Shown here piece by piece: positions 1 through 9,092 of a stretch of DNA of 10,418 nucleotides. The translations under genes were made by a program, and so were the position numbers. The notes below the pieces were generated by a model. The model saw nothing but the letters and a program-made list of their open reading frames with translations, searched no databases and had not been told where the DNA came from. The stretch lies in contig NVXA01000009.1 of assembly GCA_002746395.1 (NCBI GenBank), forward strand, positions 4,845-15,262. The letters run 5' to 3'. Numbering within the stretch: position 1 is the first letter of the stretch; the number at the start of each line of letters is the position of its first letter. This stretch comes from Paracoccaceae bacterium (lineage in GTDB: Bacteria; Pseudomonadota; Alphaproteobacteria; Rhodobacterales; Rhodobacteraceae).

Positions 1-1022
1 GTTATGTCAACGCTGACGTGTTCCAAGGGCCATTTTTTGCGCCGTGCGTACATACGGATTGTCATGCTGGTACACGCGCCAAGGCCCGCTGACATCAACT
101 GGTAGGGCGATAGGCCAAGGTCTGTGCCGCCATACGCGAGGGGTTCATCGGCCAGAAGGTGATGTTTTGGGCCAACGCTGATGTCTTGTTTGAAACCTTT
201 AGGGTCGGCCTCGTCGACGCGCACGATGCCTTCGGGGGCGCCAATCGGAGCGGCAGGTTTGGGCAAATCGAGGTAACGGCTGGCCCATGTAGCAATGACC
301 GAGGCCGCGTATTCCGCATCATCGGGGTTGGTCAGCAGGTGGTCGGCGTTATCAAGTGTCACGAAGCTTTTGGGGTGCTTGGCGGCGGTAAAAATCGCGG
401 CGGCGTTGTCGATGGAAACGGTGGCATCCATCGGCGCGTGCAGAAGAAGTAAGGCTTTCTTCATCTTGGCGATCGCGGGCAGAAGTTTAGCCGCGGCGAT
501 ATCGTCAAGAAATTCGCGTTTAATGGTGAAGCTTCGGCCTGCGAGGCTGACCTCGGCTTCGCCGTTTTTGCGGATTTCGTCAATGTGGCAGCCAAAGTTA
601 TCTGCGACATGTTCTGGATCTGACGGCGCGCCGATGGTTACCACGGCTTTGATCGTGGGGATTTCGGAGGCGACTTTCAGGACCGCCGCGCCGCCCAAGG
701 AATGGCCAACCAGAAGGCTGACGGGGTTTCCTTGTGCTGCGAGGAATTCGGCGGCAAGGCGCAAGTCTTCGACGTTGGAGGAAAAATGGGTATTGGCAAA
801 CTCGCCTTGGGAATGGCCAAGGCCGGTGAAATCAAACCGCAGCACCGAGATGCCCGCCGAGGCAAGCCGTTGGGAAATGCGCTTCGCGGCCAGAATGTCT
901 TTGGAACAGGTGAAACAGTGGGCGAAAATGGCGGTTGCCAGTATCGGGCCGTTCGGGGTGTCAAACCGTGCGGCGAGTTCTTCGCCGGAATGGCCTTTGA
1001 AGGTAAGTTTTTCAGATGGCAT
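1..1022 (-). CDS. Bifunctional alpha/beta hydrolase / OsmC family protein (partial, C-terminus beyond left edge)
   Basis: The minus-strand frame is open from ATG at 1022 to the window edge, giving 340 codons and no stop. Residues 1-250 form an alpha/beta hydrolase domain. The nucleophile elbow GHSLGG puts Ser at 108, and the likely triad partners are Asp199 (HAPMDATVS) and His228 (DNADHLL). From about residue 265 an OsmC/Ohr-like domain begins. LMSAGLGACTSMTIRMYA carries the expected peroxidatic Cys317; the second conserved Cys would lie beyond the edge. OsmC proteins reduce organic hydroperoxides; what the fused hydrolase does is not known from sequence. AAGGA sits 8 bases before the ATG, supporting this start. 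The gene is divergent from a peroxiredoxin, which suggests a role in peroxide defence (inference). Domain assignment is firm, substrate unknown. A full-length family member would be roughly 400 residues, so about 60 are missing. Confidence 0.93.
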   Translation of the reverse strand, partial: MPSEKLTFKGHSGEELAARFDTPNGPILATAIFAHCFTCSKDILAAKRISQRLASAGISVLRFDFTGLGHSQGEFANTHFSSNVEDLRLAAEFLAAQGNPVSLLVGHSLGGAAVLKVASEIPTIKAVVTIGAPSDPEHVADNFGCHIDEIRKNGEAEVSLAGRSFTIKREFLDDIAAAKLLPAIAKMKKALLLLHAPMDATVSIDNAAAIFTAAKHPKSFVTLDNADHLLTNPDDAEYAASVIATWASRYLDLPKPAAPIGAPEGIVRVDEADPKGFKQDISVGPKHHLLADEPLAYGGTDLGLSPYQLMSAGLGACTSMTIRMYARRKKWPLEHVSVDI

Positions 1023-1047
1023 GGTGTATTCCTTTTTGCTTGCCTTT

Positions 1048-1075
1048 AATTTAGACCTTGAAGGGGCAAGCGCAA
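1048..1075 (-). promoter_or_regulatory. Candidate sigma70 promoter of the hydrolase/OsmC gene
   Basis: Read on the minus strand, TTGCGC (1070-1075) and TAAATT (1048-1053) are separated by 16 bases. This would place the transcript start near 1041 and leave a leader of about 19 bases. The -35 match is weak (3 of 6) and the -10 is 4 of 6. It is a consensus match only. Confidence 0.28.
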
Positions 1076-1173
1076 GCCGTTGCAACATCGTGTTACGCGA
1101 ACGTGAGGACGTAGAAAATGTCGCACAGCCCTTCCTTTCATTCGGGGAGGCCTTATGTGTTTGGCAACGGCGA

Positions 1174-1179
1174 TATACT
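1174..1179 (+). promoter_or_regulatory. Candidate -10 element for the peroxiredoxin gene
   Basis: TATACT lies 32 bases before the peroxiredoxin ATG and is a good -10 element. No recognisable -35 (TTGACA-like) sits 16-18 bases upstream. That pattern would fit an activator-dependent promoter, but I cannot identify an OxyR or other operator with confidence. Confidence 0.25.
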
Positions 1180-1211
1180 TTCGCACGATTACCAACCGAA
1201 AAGGACAGACC

Positions 1212-1838
1212 ATGACATTACGACTTGGCGATACAGCCCCGAACTTCACAGTCAATACGACAAAAGGCGAGATTACCCTGCACGACTGGAGCGGTGATTC
1301 TTGGGCGTTTTTCTTCAGCCATCCGGCGGATTTCACCCCTATTTGCACCACGGAAATGGGTATGACGGCGAAGCACGCTGCGGATTTCGCCGCGCGGAAT
1401 GTTAAACCGTTGGGGCTTTCAACGGATACCGTCGAAGAACACAACCAGTGGATTTCCGATGTTAACGAAACACAGGATACAGACCTGCAATTCCCGATTG
1501 TTGCAGACCCTGACCTGCGCGTTGCAAAGCTTTATGGCATGATCCATCCGGAGGCATCTGATACGGCTGCGGTGCGCTCGGTGTTCATCATCGATCCTGA
1601 CAACAAAATTCGCCTGACTATGACGTATCCGATGAACGTGGGCCGGAACTTTGATGAAATCTTGCGCGTGATTGATGCGCTTCAGATTGCGGATGAAAAA
1701 TCCGTGGCTTTGCCTGCCAACTGGCGCCCCGGTGATGCTGTTATCATTCCAACATCGGTGTCTACCGAAGATGCAAAGGCGAAGTATCCGGATCTTAAAG
1801 TTATCAAGCCTTATTTACGGGTTACTAAACTGGATTAA
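1212..1838 (+). CDS. 1-Cys peroxiredoxin (Prx6/AhpC-TSA family)
   Basis: This gene encodes a 208-residue thiol peroxidase that reduces hydrogen peroxide and alkyl hydroperoxides in the cytoplasm. The active site PADFTPICTTE gives the peroxidatic Cys45 with the conserved Thr42, and Arg122 (AVRSVFIIDP) completes the pocket. Cys45 is the only cysteine, so there is no resolving cysteine and an external thiol must regenerate it. The C-terminal region (TYPMNVGRNFDEILRVIDALQ, then KSVALPANWRPGD) is typical of the Prx6 subgroup, as is the length. The start at 1212 is preferred over an in-frame ATG at 1155. AAGGA at 1201-1205 is correctly spaced, MTLRLGDTAPNF matches family N-termini, and the 19 extra residues do not. 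The gene stands alone: divergent from a hydrolase/OsmC gene and followed by a strong terminator. Confidence 0.95.
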   Translation: MTLRLGDTAPNFTVNTTKGEITLHDWSGDSWAFFFSHPADFTPICTTEMGMTAKHAADFAARNVKPLGLSTDTVEEHNQWISDVNETQDTDLQFPIVADPDLRVAKLYGMIHPEASDTAAVRSVFIIDPDNKIRLTMTYPMNVGRNFDEILRVIDALQIADEKSVALPANWRPGDAVIIPTSVSTEDAKAKYPDLKVIKPYLRVTKLD

Positions 1839-1859
1839 TATTCAGAACGAAAGAACAAT

Positions 1860-1893
1860 AAAGAACGCCGGGCTACATAGTCCGGCGTTCTTT
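1860..1893. terminator. Bidirectional intrinsic terminator
   Basis: A 12-bp perfect stem (1860-1871 with 1882-1893, arms AAAGAACGCCGG / CCGGCGTTCTTT) encloses a 10-base loop. T-rich tracts follow on both strands. It ends the peroxiredoxin transcript 22 bases after its stop codon. It also lies 26 bases beyond the stop of the convergent small gene on the minus strand, so it probably serves both. Confidence 0.9.
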
Positions 1894-1919
1894 TCGAGGG
1901 AAATCATTTAGTGTTATAC

Positions 1920-2138
1920 TCAACCCGAATTTTGAGGAACTGTCGTGGTGCTGCTGCCCGCAATAAATACCAAAGCAATAAACAGTAACGGGATCAACCA
2001 AAAACCGGAACCGCCCATCGAACTGGCTTGTTCCCCGATCATTTCAGGTGGCACAGGCGTAACGTAAGCAACGGGAGCGGCGTATGCGGCCGCTGCGCTA
2101 AATATGCCTATTACTGATAGCCCAAGGGTTTTAAACAT
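1920..2138 (-). CDS. Small exported or membrane-anchored protein, 72 aa, function unknown
   Basis: I do not recognise a named family. The protein begins with a clear signal peptide: MFKT, a hydrophobic core at residues 5-19, and a likely cleavage after AYA at 18-20. A short Pro/Val-rich segment follows (APVAYVTPVPPEM), then a Ser/Gly-rich linker (SSMGGSGFW) and a second hydrophobic segment at about 45-61 (FWLIPLLFIALVFIAG). The tail SSTTTVPQNSG is short and polar. The expected product sits in the inner membrane with its N-terminal part in the periplasm. GGAG lies 8 bases before the ATG (TTGGAGATTAACA), supporting the start. It is divergent from a glycosyltransferase gene and convergent with the peroxiredoxin gene. 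Small proteins of this layout (signal peptide, spacer, glycine-rich linker, one membrane segment) are, to my recollection, common in Rhodobacterales, but no role can be assigned here. Confidence 0.72.
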   Translation of the reverse strand: MFKTLGLSVIGIFSAAAAYAAPVAYVTPVPPEMIGEQASSMGGSGFWLIPLLFIALVFIAGSSTTTVPQNSG

Positions 2139-2219
2139 TGTTAATCTCCAATTTACATTATCTACATGCTGAAAACCCTAGTACATGTAACCAATGTTTG
2201 TCTACACTGGGGTAGCCTA

Positions 2220-3155
2220 ATGATTTGTATTGTAATTTGCACGCGCGAGCGACCGATAATGTTACGTCGCGTTTTGGAAAGTTGTGCAAAAATTACGACG
2301 GGTATGCGATCCGAGTTGCAGTTTCTTATTATTGAAAATGGACCCGAGAAAGGGGCGCGCGAAGTCGTATCGGGCGTCGAACCCCAACTTAACATCCTGT
2401 ACTTCAACGAACCCAATCTGGGTATTGTGAATGCGCGCAATGCCGGTATTGACGCGTTTTTGGATACCGATGCAGACTGGATGGCAACGATTGACGATGA
2501 TGAAATTATTTCGGATGGCTGGCTAACATCTATGCTGGATGCGATAGATGCCTACCCGCAGTGCAATGTCTTTTCTGGCCCTCAAATCAGGGTGCTGCCG
2601 GAAAATATCAGTCAATGGCTAATCTCGAAACCCAAGCCAAACCCGGAGACCGGAACACCTGTTTGGAACGCCTCAACAGCAAATGCGCTTTTTAACCGCG
2701 CGGTTTTTGCGCCGGATAAAATGGGGCTTCGATTCCATCCTCTGTTTAACTTGTCGGGTGGCTCGGACACACACCTGTTCTTTCAATTAAAGGATTTGGG
2801 TGAAGACGTTTTGTGGGTCAGGGATGCGGAGTGTTTCGAGCCGATGGTTATTGAGCGCACACATTTCCGTGTCCGCGTAAAACGCACTATCCAGTCGGCG
2901 CAGAGTTGGGGGAAGTCTATAATCTTGCGATCAGGTAAGCTGCGCGGCGGAACCGTTATTCTTCGCTATGCGCTGATTTGCAGTGTGAATTTTATTTCAT
3001 TTGGAATCTGTGGCGGGATTGTCAGGATTTTTAGCGCGAAATTTGGCAACGCAATACTTAACAAAAGTTTGACGTTTGGGTGTCATGCCGTTGGATATTT
3101 CAAAGCAATTCTGCGCCCTCAAGGAGAGCTTTATGCGAATATCGACGGGGAATAG
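2220..3155 (+). CDS. Family 2 glycosyltransferase, ExoM-like, orphan
   Basis: This is a 311-residue GT-A fold inverting glycosyltransferase. The N-terminus MICIVICTRERP is the standard first beta strand of GT2 enzymes. NLGIVNARNAGI (66-77) is the nucleotide-sugar region, IDDDE (91-95) is the DXD metal-binding motif, and LSGGSDTHLF (178-187) occupies the place of the G(E/G)D acceptor-site motif; it reads GSD here. The layout resembles ExoM, which adds a glucose in rhizobial succinoglycan synthesis, but donor and acceptor are unknown. A hydrophobic stretch at about 250-271 could bind the membrane. The start at 2220 is chosen because the first strand begins there; an in-frame ATG at 2166 would add 18 residues with no family match, and the SD at 2220 is weak (GGGG). 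No other polysaccharide genes are adjacent, so its pathway is unclear. Confidence 0.85.
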   Translation: MICIVICTRERPIMLRRVLESCAKITTGMRSELQFLIIENGPEKGAREVVSGVEPQLNILYFNEPNLGIVNARNAGIDAFLDTDADWMATIDDDEIISDGWLTSMLDAIDAYPQCNVFSGPQIRVLPENISQWLISKPKPNPETGTPVWNASTANALFNRAVFAPDKMGLRFHPLFNLSGGSDTHLFFQLKDLGEDVLWVRDAECFEPMVIERTHFRVRVKRTIQSAQSWGKSIILRSGKLRGGTVILRYALICSVNFISFGICGGIVRIFSAKFGNAILNKSLTFGCHAVGYFKAILRPQGELYANIDGE

Positions 3156-3164
3156 GTGATAATA

Positions 3165-3196
3165 AAAAAGGCCTCCGGTACGGTGGAGGCCTTTTT
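3165..3196. terminator. Bidirectional intrinsic terminator between the glycosyltransferase gene and glnA
   Basis: A 12-bp perfect stem (3165-3176 with 3185-3196, AAAAAGGCCTCC / GGAGGCCTTTTT) has an 8-base loop and a T5 run on each strand. It closes the glycosyltransferase transcript 9 bases after its stop. On the minus strand it lies 29 bases beyond the glnA stop, so it serves both convergent genes. Confidence 0.93.
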
Positions 3197-3225
3197 CATT
3201 CGCTGGCGGTATTTTCATTCACCTA

Positions 3226-4635
3226 TTAGCAGCTGTAATACATACCGTATTCAACCGGGTGCGGTGTGTGTTCCATCTGATAGACTTCTTCCCATTTCAG
3301 ATCGACGTAGCCTTCGATCTGGTCTTTGGTGAACACATCGCCAGCGGTCAGGAAGTCCATGTCTTTTTCAAGTTCTTCCAGCGCTTCGCGAAGCGAGGAA
3401 CACACAGTTGGGATGCCAGCCATTTCTTCTGGTGGCAGATCGTAGAGATCTTTGTCAGAAGCTTCGCCCGGATCGATTTTGTTTTTGATACCGTCAAGAC
3501 CAGCCATCAGAAGTGCCGCGAAGCACAGGTATGGGTTGGCTGCCGGATCAGGGAAACGCGCTTCGACACGTTTTGCCTTGGGGGATTCAGCCCAAGGGAT
3601 ACGAACGCAGCCCGAACGGTTTGACGCGGAGTAGGCGCGAAGCACGGGGGCCTCGAAGCCTGGAATTAGGCGTTTATAGCTGTTGGTTGCAGGGTTGGTG
3701 AAGGCGTTCAACGCTTTGGCGTGCTGCAAGATGCCGCCGATGAAGTAGAGGGCCTCTTGCGATAGGTCAGCGTATTTATCGCCTGCGAACAAGGGCTTGC
3801 CGTCTTTCCAGATCGACATGTTTACGTGCATGCCTGTGCCGTTATCGCCGTAGATCGGTTTTGGCATGAAGGTTGCGGATTTGCCGTAAGCGTGGGCGAC
3901 ATTGTGGATGACATACTTGTATTTCTGCAAGTTGTCGGCCTGCTTTACCAGCGTGCCAAACACCATGCCAAGTTCGTGCTGACACGACGCCACCTCGTGG
4001 TGGTGCTTGTCAACTTTGATACCCATGCGTTTCATTGTGGAAAGCATCTCGCCGCGAATATCGTGGTTTGAGTCGATCGGGTTTACGGGGAAGTAGCCGC
4101 CCTTGATACCCGGACGGTGGCCCATGTTGCCCATTTCGTATTGGGTATCTGTGTTCCACGAGGCATCTGCTGCATCAACTTCGAAGGATACCTTATTGAT
4201 TGTGTTGGAGAAACGCACATCGTCGAACAGGAAGAATTCGGCTTCCGGGCCGAAATATGCTGTGTCACCAATGCCGGTGGAAATCAGATACGCTTCGGCT
4301 TTTTCAGCGGTGGAGCGTGGGTCGCGTGTGTACGCCTCGCCCGTGTCTGGTTCGTGAACCGAGCAGTGAAGGCAGAGGGTTTTTTCTGCATAGAACGGAT
4401 CCAGATATGCAGATGTGCAATCGGGGATCAGTTTCATGTCGGATTGATCAATTGATTTCCAACCAGCGATGGAGGAGCCGTCAAACATGAAGCCTTCTTC
4501 AAGGAAGTCGGCGTCGACTTCGTCTTGGATCAAGGTCACGTGCTGCAACTTACCGCGGGGGTCAGTGAAACGGATATCGACGTACTCGATGTCGTTTTCC
4601 TTGATCATATCAAGGACGTTTTGAATGTCACTCAT
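3226..4635 (-). CDS. glnA: Type I glutamine synthetase
   Basis: GlnA condenses ammonia and glutamate to glutamine using ATP and acts as a cytoplasmic dodecamer. The 469-residue length is exactly that usual for bacterial GSI. Visible signatures are [11 protein letters not shown] (49-59), the metal-binding [10 protein letters not shown] (129-138, Glu131 and Glu133), NGTGMH with His270, the flap region around 320-350 ([22 protein letters not shown]), and RVEARFPDP (356-364). [10 protein letters not shown] carries Tyr398, the counterpart of the adenylylation site Tyr397, so GlnE-type control is expected, and there is no type III-like extension. The start is preceded by AAGGA (TATAAGGAAAAGACC). 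Only 15 bases separate it from upstream glnB, so the two form an operon and GlnB can gate its adenylylation. It ends at a strong shared terminator. Confidence 0.98.
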   Translation of the reverse strand: MSDIQNVLDMIKENDIEYVDIRFTDPRGKLQHVTLIQDEVDADFLEEGFMFDGSSIAGWKSIDQSDMKLIPDCTSAYLDPFYAEKTLCLHCSVHEPDTGEAYTRDPRSTAEKAEAYLISTGIGDTAYFGPEAEFFLFDDVRFSNTINKVSFEVDAADASWNTDTQYEMGNMGHRPGIKGGYFPVNPIDSNHDIRGEMLSTMKRMGIKVDKHHHEVASCQHELGMVFGTLVKQADNLQKYKYVIHNVAHAYGKSATFMPKPIYGDNGTGMHVNMSIWKDGKPLFAGDKYADLSQEALYFIGGILQHAKALNAFTNPATNSYKRLIPGFEAPVLRAYSASNRSGCVRIPWAESPKAKRVEARFPDPAANPYLCFAALLMAGLDGIKNKIDPGEASDKDLYDLPPEEMAGIPTVCSSLREALEELEKDMDFLTAGDVFTKDQIEGYVDLKWEEVYQMEHTPHPVEYGMYYSC

Positions 4636-4650
4636 GGTCTTTTCCTTATA

Positions 4651-5840
<1,190 letters not shown>

Positions 5841-5844
<4 letters not shown>

Positions 5845-6719
5845 ACAGAGACGAAATGGCAGGGCTGTTGCGCAAATCAAATGATGCGCACAAGTATAGG
5901 TATGGGCATGCGCTTGTGCTGTCTGGTCCGGCTGGCAAGTCTGGCGCGGCGCGATTGGCGGCGCGTGGCGCGCTTCGGGTTGGGGCTGGGGTGGTGACTG
6001 TGGCTTGTCCACCAGATGCGTTGGCGGAGAATGCCGCGCAATTGAATGCTATTATGTTGAAGCGGGTGGCGGATTCTACGGCATTGCTGGCCGTTTTACA
6101 TGACACGCGGATCAATGCCCTTTGCTTGGGGCCTGCGTTGGGGTTGGACGCCGATCAGGCGGCGTTGATTGCGGAGGCGTTGACGGTGCGCGGGGACCGC
6201 ACACCCTACGGGCCGCGCAAAATTGTATTGGATGCGGATGCCTTGACGTTGTTATCGCGGGATGCGGAATTGTTTGAGATGTTGCATGAGAATTGTGTGC
6301 TTACGCCTCATGCTGGTGAATTTGCACGGTTGTTTCCAGATATTGCGGATAAGTTGGCGGAGCCTGCAACGGTTGGTCCGGCATATTCCAAGGTGGATGC
6401 TACGCGCGAGGCCGCCAAGCGGGCGGGGTGTGTTGTGCTTTATAAGGGGGCGGATACGGTTATTGCGGATGCGTCGGGCAGCGCGGTGATTAATTCGGCA
6501 CAGAATGAACGTGCGGCACCTTGGTTGGCTACGGCGGGGTCCGGTGATGTGCTGGCAGGGTTTATCACGGGGCTTTTGGCGCGTGGGTTTGGACCGATGC
6601 AAGCTGCGGAGACGGGGGCTTGGTTGCATGTGGAATGTGCGCTCAAATTCGGTGCCGGACTGATTGCCGAGGACATTGCCGAGCAACTACCGAAAGTTTT
6701 TACCGATTTAGGCCTCTAG
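5841..6719 (+). CDS. nnrD: ADP-dependent (S)-NAD(P)H-hydrate dehydratase (YjeF C-terminal / ribokinase-like), stand-alone
   Basis: This protein dehydrates S-NAD(P)HX back to NAD(P)H at the expense of ADP, finishing the repair begun by NnrE. The 292 residues form one ribokinase-like domain. HKYRYGHALVLSG (17-29) is the N-terminal strand, ALCLGPALG (93-101) a glycine loop, VLDADALT (129-136) the substrate Asp, LTPHAGEFARL (154-164) the family signature, YKGADTVI (201-208) the nucleotide site, and TAGSGDVLAG (231-240) contains the catalytic Asp236. All key residues are present, so the enzyme should be active. An upstream in-frame ATG at 5808 is rejected because it lies deep in nnrE, while ATG 5841 has a good SD and the ATGA overlap. 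The gene is in a different frame from nnrE. No strong terminator follows before the tRNA. Confidence 0.94.
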
Positions 6720-6777
6720 AGGTCATTTTACCCCTTCCGAACCAGAAAAGCGTCTGTTAGAGAGGCGCGGAATTGAA

Positions 6778-6796
6778 CTGTTGTCTTTGATAACAG
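6778..6796 (+). other. Small hairpin just upstream of tRNA-Leu
   Basis: CTGTTGTC (6778-6785) and GATAACAG (6789-6796) pair over 8 bp, including one G-U, around a three-base loop. The hairpin ends six bases before the tRNA and has no following T-run, so it is not an intrinsic terminator. It may be part of the pre-tRNA 5' leader. No convincing sigma70 promoter for the tRNA was found in 6720-6802. Confidence 0.4.
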
Positions 6797-6802
6797 CGAT
6801 AT

Positions 6803-6887
<85 letters not shown>

Positions 6888-6906
6888 AACATAAGAAGGA
6901 AGAAAA

Positions 6907-8238
6907 ATGCAGGTTACTGAAACCCTGAACGAAGGCCTTGCGCGCGGTTACGATGTTACGATCACTGCGGCTGAACTCGAAGCGAAAGTAACCGAAAAAC
7001 TGGAAGCGGCTCGTGCCGATTTCCAGATGAAGGGTTTTCGCAAAGGCCACGCGCCACTTGCATTGATGAAAAAGATGTTCGGCCAATCGGTAATGGGCGA
7101 AGCCATGCAGGAAGCCGTTGACGGCGCTGTTGGCGAACACTTTGAGAAAACTGGCGATCGCCCTGCGATGCAGCCTGAAATTAAAATGACCAATGACGAA
7201 TGGAAAGAGGGCGACGATGTTGCTGTCTCCGTTTCTTATGAGTGTCTGCCAACGATCCCTGATGCGGATTTCAGCAAAATCAAGCTGGAGCGTCTGGTGA
7301 CGGTAATCGAAGATGCGGCTGTGACCGAAGCTTTGGAAAACCTTGCCGCCTCGACCACTAACTACGAGAAACGCCGTAAGGGTTCGAAAGCCAAAGACGC
7401 AGATCAGGTTGTGATCGACTTCTTGGGTAAAGTTGACGGCGAAGCATTTGACGGCGGCGCTGGCGAAGATTATCCGCTGGTTCTGGGTTCCAACAGCTTC
7501 ATCCCCGGTTTCGAGGAACAGTTGGTTGGCGCCAAAGAAGGCGACACGCTGGACGTTAACGTGACTTTCCCTGCGGAATATGGCGCAGAAGCACTGGCCG
7601 GAAAAGACGCGGTGTTTGAATGCACAGTCAAAGAAGTTCGCGAACCAAAACCAGCCCCGGTTGATGAAGAATTAGCAACAAAATACGGCGCTGAAAGCCT
7701 TGAGGATCTGACAAGGCAGATCACCGAGCGTCTTGAAGGCGAATATGCCGGTGCATCGCGCGCAATCATGAAACGCAAGTTGATGGACGAGCTGGACGCG
7801 CAGGTGAAGTTCGACCTGCCACCATCCTTGGTGAAAGTTGAAGCCGACCAAATCGCGCACCAGCTTTGGCATGATGACAACCCTGATGTACAGGGCCACG
7901 ATCATCCTGAAATCGAAACAACAGACGAGCATAAAACATTGGCGGAACGCCGTGTGCGCCTTGGTCTTTTGTTGGCAGAGATTGGCAACCAGAACAATGT
8001 TGAAGTGACCGAACAGGAAATTCAACAGGCAATGTTCCAGCAGGCCAGCCAGTATCCGGGGCAAGAACGCGAGTTCTTCGAATTCATGCAAAAGAACGAG
8101 CAAGCGCAGCAGCAGATGCGTGCCCCTATCTATGAAGACAAAGTTGTGGACTTCATTATCGAGTTGGCTGAAGTTTCTGACAAATCGGTTTCCAAAGATG
8201 AATTGGAAGAAGCGATCAAAGGCCTCGACGAAGCGTAA
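6907..8238 (+). CDS. tig: Trigger factor
   Basis: This is the ribosome-associated chaperone and peptidyl-prolyl isomerase that shields nascent chains at the exit tunnel. The 443-residue length is normal. The N-terminal ribosome-binding domain (1-about 115) carries the signature GFRKGHAP (43-50), where family members usually read GFRKGK(V/A)P. The FKBP-type PPIase domain spans about 165-245 ([40 protein letters not shown]). The helical C-terminal substrate domain follows from about 250, ending in an acidic tail ([14 protein letters not shown]). AAGGA at 6896-6900 is six bases before the ATG. Only 19 bases separate it from the tRNA, leaving no room for a separate promoter, so tig is probably transcribed with or through tRNA-Leu. 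An intrinsic terminator follows. Confidence 0.97.
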   Translation: MQVTETLNEGLARGYDVTITAAELEAKVTEKLEAARADFQMKGFRKGHAPLALMKKMFGQSVMGEAMQEAVDGAVGEHFEKTGDRPAMQPEIKMTNDEWKEGDDVAVSVSYECLPTIPDADFSKIKLERLVTVIEDAAVTEALENLAASTTNYEKRRKGSKAKDADQVVIDFLGKVDGEAFDGGAGEDYPLVLGSNSFIPGFEEQLVGAKEGDTLDVNVTFPAEYGAEALAGKDAVFECTVKEVREPKPAPVDEELATKYGAESLEDLTRQITERLEGEYAGASRAIMKRKLMDELDAQVKFDLPPSLVKVEADQIAHQLWHDDNPDVQGHDHPEIETTDEHKTLAERRVRLGLLLAEIGNQNNVEVTEQEIQQAMFQQASQYPGQEREFFEFMQKNEQAQQQMRAPIYEDKVVDFIIELAEVSDKSVSKDELEEAIKGLDEA

Positions 8239-8264
8239 AACTTCGTTAACAGGCTGAAGAATTT

Positions 8265-8291
8265 AAGGCGGGCTGGTTAGCTCGCCTTTTT
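8265..8291 (+). terminator. Intrinsic terminator of tig
   Basis: A 10-bp stem (8265-8274 with 8279-8288, one G-U) with tetraloop GGTT is followed by TTTTT counting the stem end. It lies 27 bases after the tig stop and separates tig from clpP. Confidence 0.88.
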
Positions 8292-8307
8292 CTTTGGGTC
8301 TTTTGCC

Positions 8308-8335
8308 CTTGCAGACCCCGCGCGCGATACTTAAA
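8308..8335 (+). promoter_or_regulatory. Candidate heat-shock (sigma32-type) promoter of clpP
   Basis: CTTG (8308-8311) is followed after 18 bases by CTTAAA (8330-8335). This resembles the alphaproteobacterial RpoH pattern CTTG-N17/18-CYTATNT, with mismatches in the -10. The spacer is GC-rich (CCCCGCGCGCG). The start would be near 8342, about 48 bases before the ATG. Heat-shock control of clpP is known in many bacteria; this specific site is inferred. Confidence 0.35.
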
Positions 8336-8389
8336 CCTTTTAACAAGGATTTTCCGATATTCCTCGGACATACGAAAAAAGGTGAGCAC

Positions 8390-9022
8390 ATGAGAGACCC
8401 AATCGACACATATATGAACAATCTTGTCCCAATGGTTGTTGAACAAACAGCACGCGGCGAACGTTCTTACGACATTTTCTCGCGCCTTTTGAAAGAACGG
8501 ATTATTTTCGTGTCCGGGCCGGTTCATGACGGTATGTCGACGCTTTTGGTGGCGCAGTTGTTGTTTCTTGAAGCGGAAAATCCGAAGAAAGAAATCTCCA
8601 TGTATATCAACTCACCGGGTGGTGTGGTTTCCAGTGGTTTGGCTATTTATGACACCATGCAGTACATCCGCCCGAAAGTGGCGACGACTGTGATCGGGCA
8701 GGCGGCCTCTATGGGGTCGTTGTTGTTGGCGGCGGGTGCAAAAGATATGCGGTTCAGCCTGCCAAATTCGCGCGTGATGGTGCATCAGCCATCGGGTGGT
8801 TTTCAGGGGCAAGCATCGGATATTGCGCTGCATGCTAAAGAAATTCTGGAGCTTAAAGACCGTCTTAACAAAATCTATGTAAAGCATTGCGGGCAAGATC
8901 TGGACGTTGTTGAAAAGGCGCTGGACCGCGACAATTTCATGACGGCCGAACAGGCGAAAGACTGGGGTTTGGTTGATGAAATCGTAACCCGTCACGTTGA
9001 AGAAGATGCGTCTGACGCGTAA
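8390..9022 (+). CDS. clpP: ATP-dependent Clp protease proteolytic subunit
   Basis: ClpP is the serine peptidase that forms the tetradecameric degradation chamber and receives unfolded substrates from ClpX or ClpA. The 210-residue protein has the catalytic triad Ser107 (IGQAASMGS), His132 (MVHQPSGG) and Asp181 (LDRDNFMT), plus the oxyanion segment SPGG (75-78). A short N-terminal propeptide is expected: [27 protein letters not shown] from residue 15 matches the region where mature ClpP starts. The start at 8390 is chosen because AAGGTGAG lies immediately upstream and [20 protein letters not shown] is the usual alphaproteobacterial N-terminus. An in-frame TTG far upstream (8294) would only add promoter-region codons. 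It is separated from tig by a terminator and is followed by clpX after 113 bases. Function assignment is certain. Confidence 0.98.
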   Translation: MRDPIDTYMNNLVPMVVEQTARGERSYDIFSRLLKERIIFVSGPVHDGMSTLLVAQLLFLEAENPKKEISMYINSPGGVVSSGLAIYDTMQYIRPKVATTVIGQAASMGSLLLAAGAKDMRFSLPNSRVMVHQPSGGFQGQASDIALHAKEILELKDRLNKIYVKHCGQDLDVVEKALDRDNFMTAEQAKDWGLVDEIVTRHVEEDASDA

Positions 9023-9034
9023 AGTGTAAGTGAA

Positions 9035-9071
9035 ATGATCAGTTCCGGCTTGAATTGCCGGGGTTGGTCAT
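9035..9071 (+). other. Long intergenic RNA hairpin between clpP and clpX
   Basis: Positions 9035-9049 pair without interruption with 9057-9071. There are 15 bp, four of them G-U, around loop TTGAATT; the core is CCGGC/GCCGG. G-U pairs would become A-C on the other strand, so the structure is better in plus-strand RNA. It has no T-run and so is not a canonical terminator. Confidence 0.6.
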
Positions 9072-9092
9072 GTCCAATAGGGCAAATATAGG
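9064..9092 (+). promoter_or_regulatory. Candidate clpX promoter
   Basis: TTGGTC (9064-9069) and TATAGG (9087-9092) are 17 bases apart. Transcription would start near 9099, 37 bases before the clpX ATG. The -35 overlaps the 3' arm of the intergenic hairpin. It would allow clpX to be expressed apart from clpP. Confidence 0.38.

Noticed and set aside
295..1215. A 306-codon plus-strand open frame opposite the hydrolase/OsmC gene
   Set aside because: Its product is Ser/Arg/Ala-rich with no domain, while the opposite strand encodes a protein with complete alpha/beta hydrolase and OsmC signatures. It is a shadow of that gene.
2166..2219. Upstream ATG extension of the glycosyltransferase
   Set aside because: The extra 18 residues precede the conserved first strand and match nothing in GT2 enzymes; the stretch is better read as the divergent promoter region.
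4083..4490. Several plus-strand frames opposite glnA
   Set aside because: They lie antisense to a complete, highly conserved glutamine synthetase and have no domain features.
6711..6726. Palindrome around CCTCTAGAGG at the nnrD stop as a terminator
   Set aside because: The stem would be only a few base pairs with a tight loop, and the following tract (CATTTTACC) is not a convincing T-run.
6750..6768. Short inverted repeat GCGTCT / AGGCGC before the tRNA as an nnrD terminator
   Set aside because: Only six pairs with one G-U and no T-run follow it.
9035..9071. clpP-clpX hairpin as an intrinsic terminator
   Set aside because: The 3' side continues into GTCCAATAGGG with no T-run, so canonical termination is unlikely; it is reported as an unassigned RNA structure.
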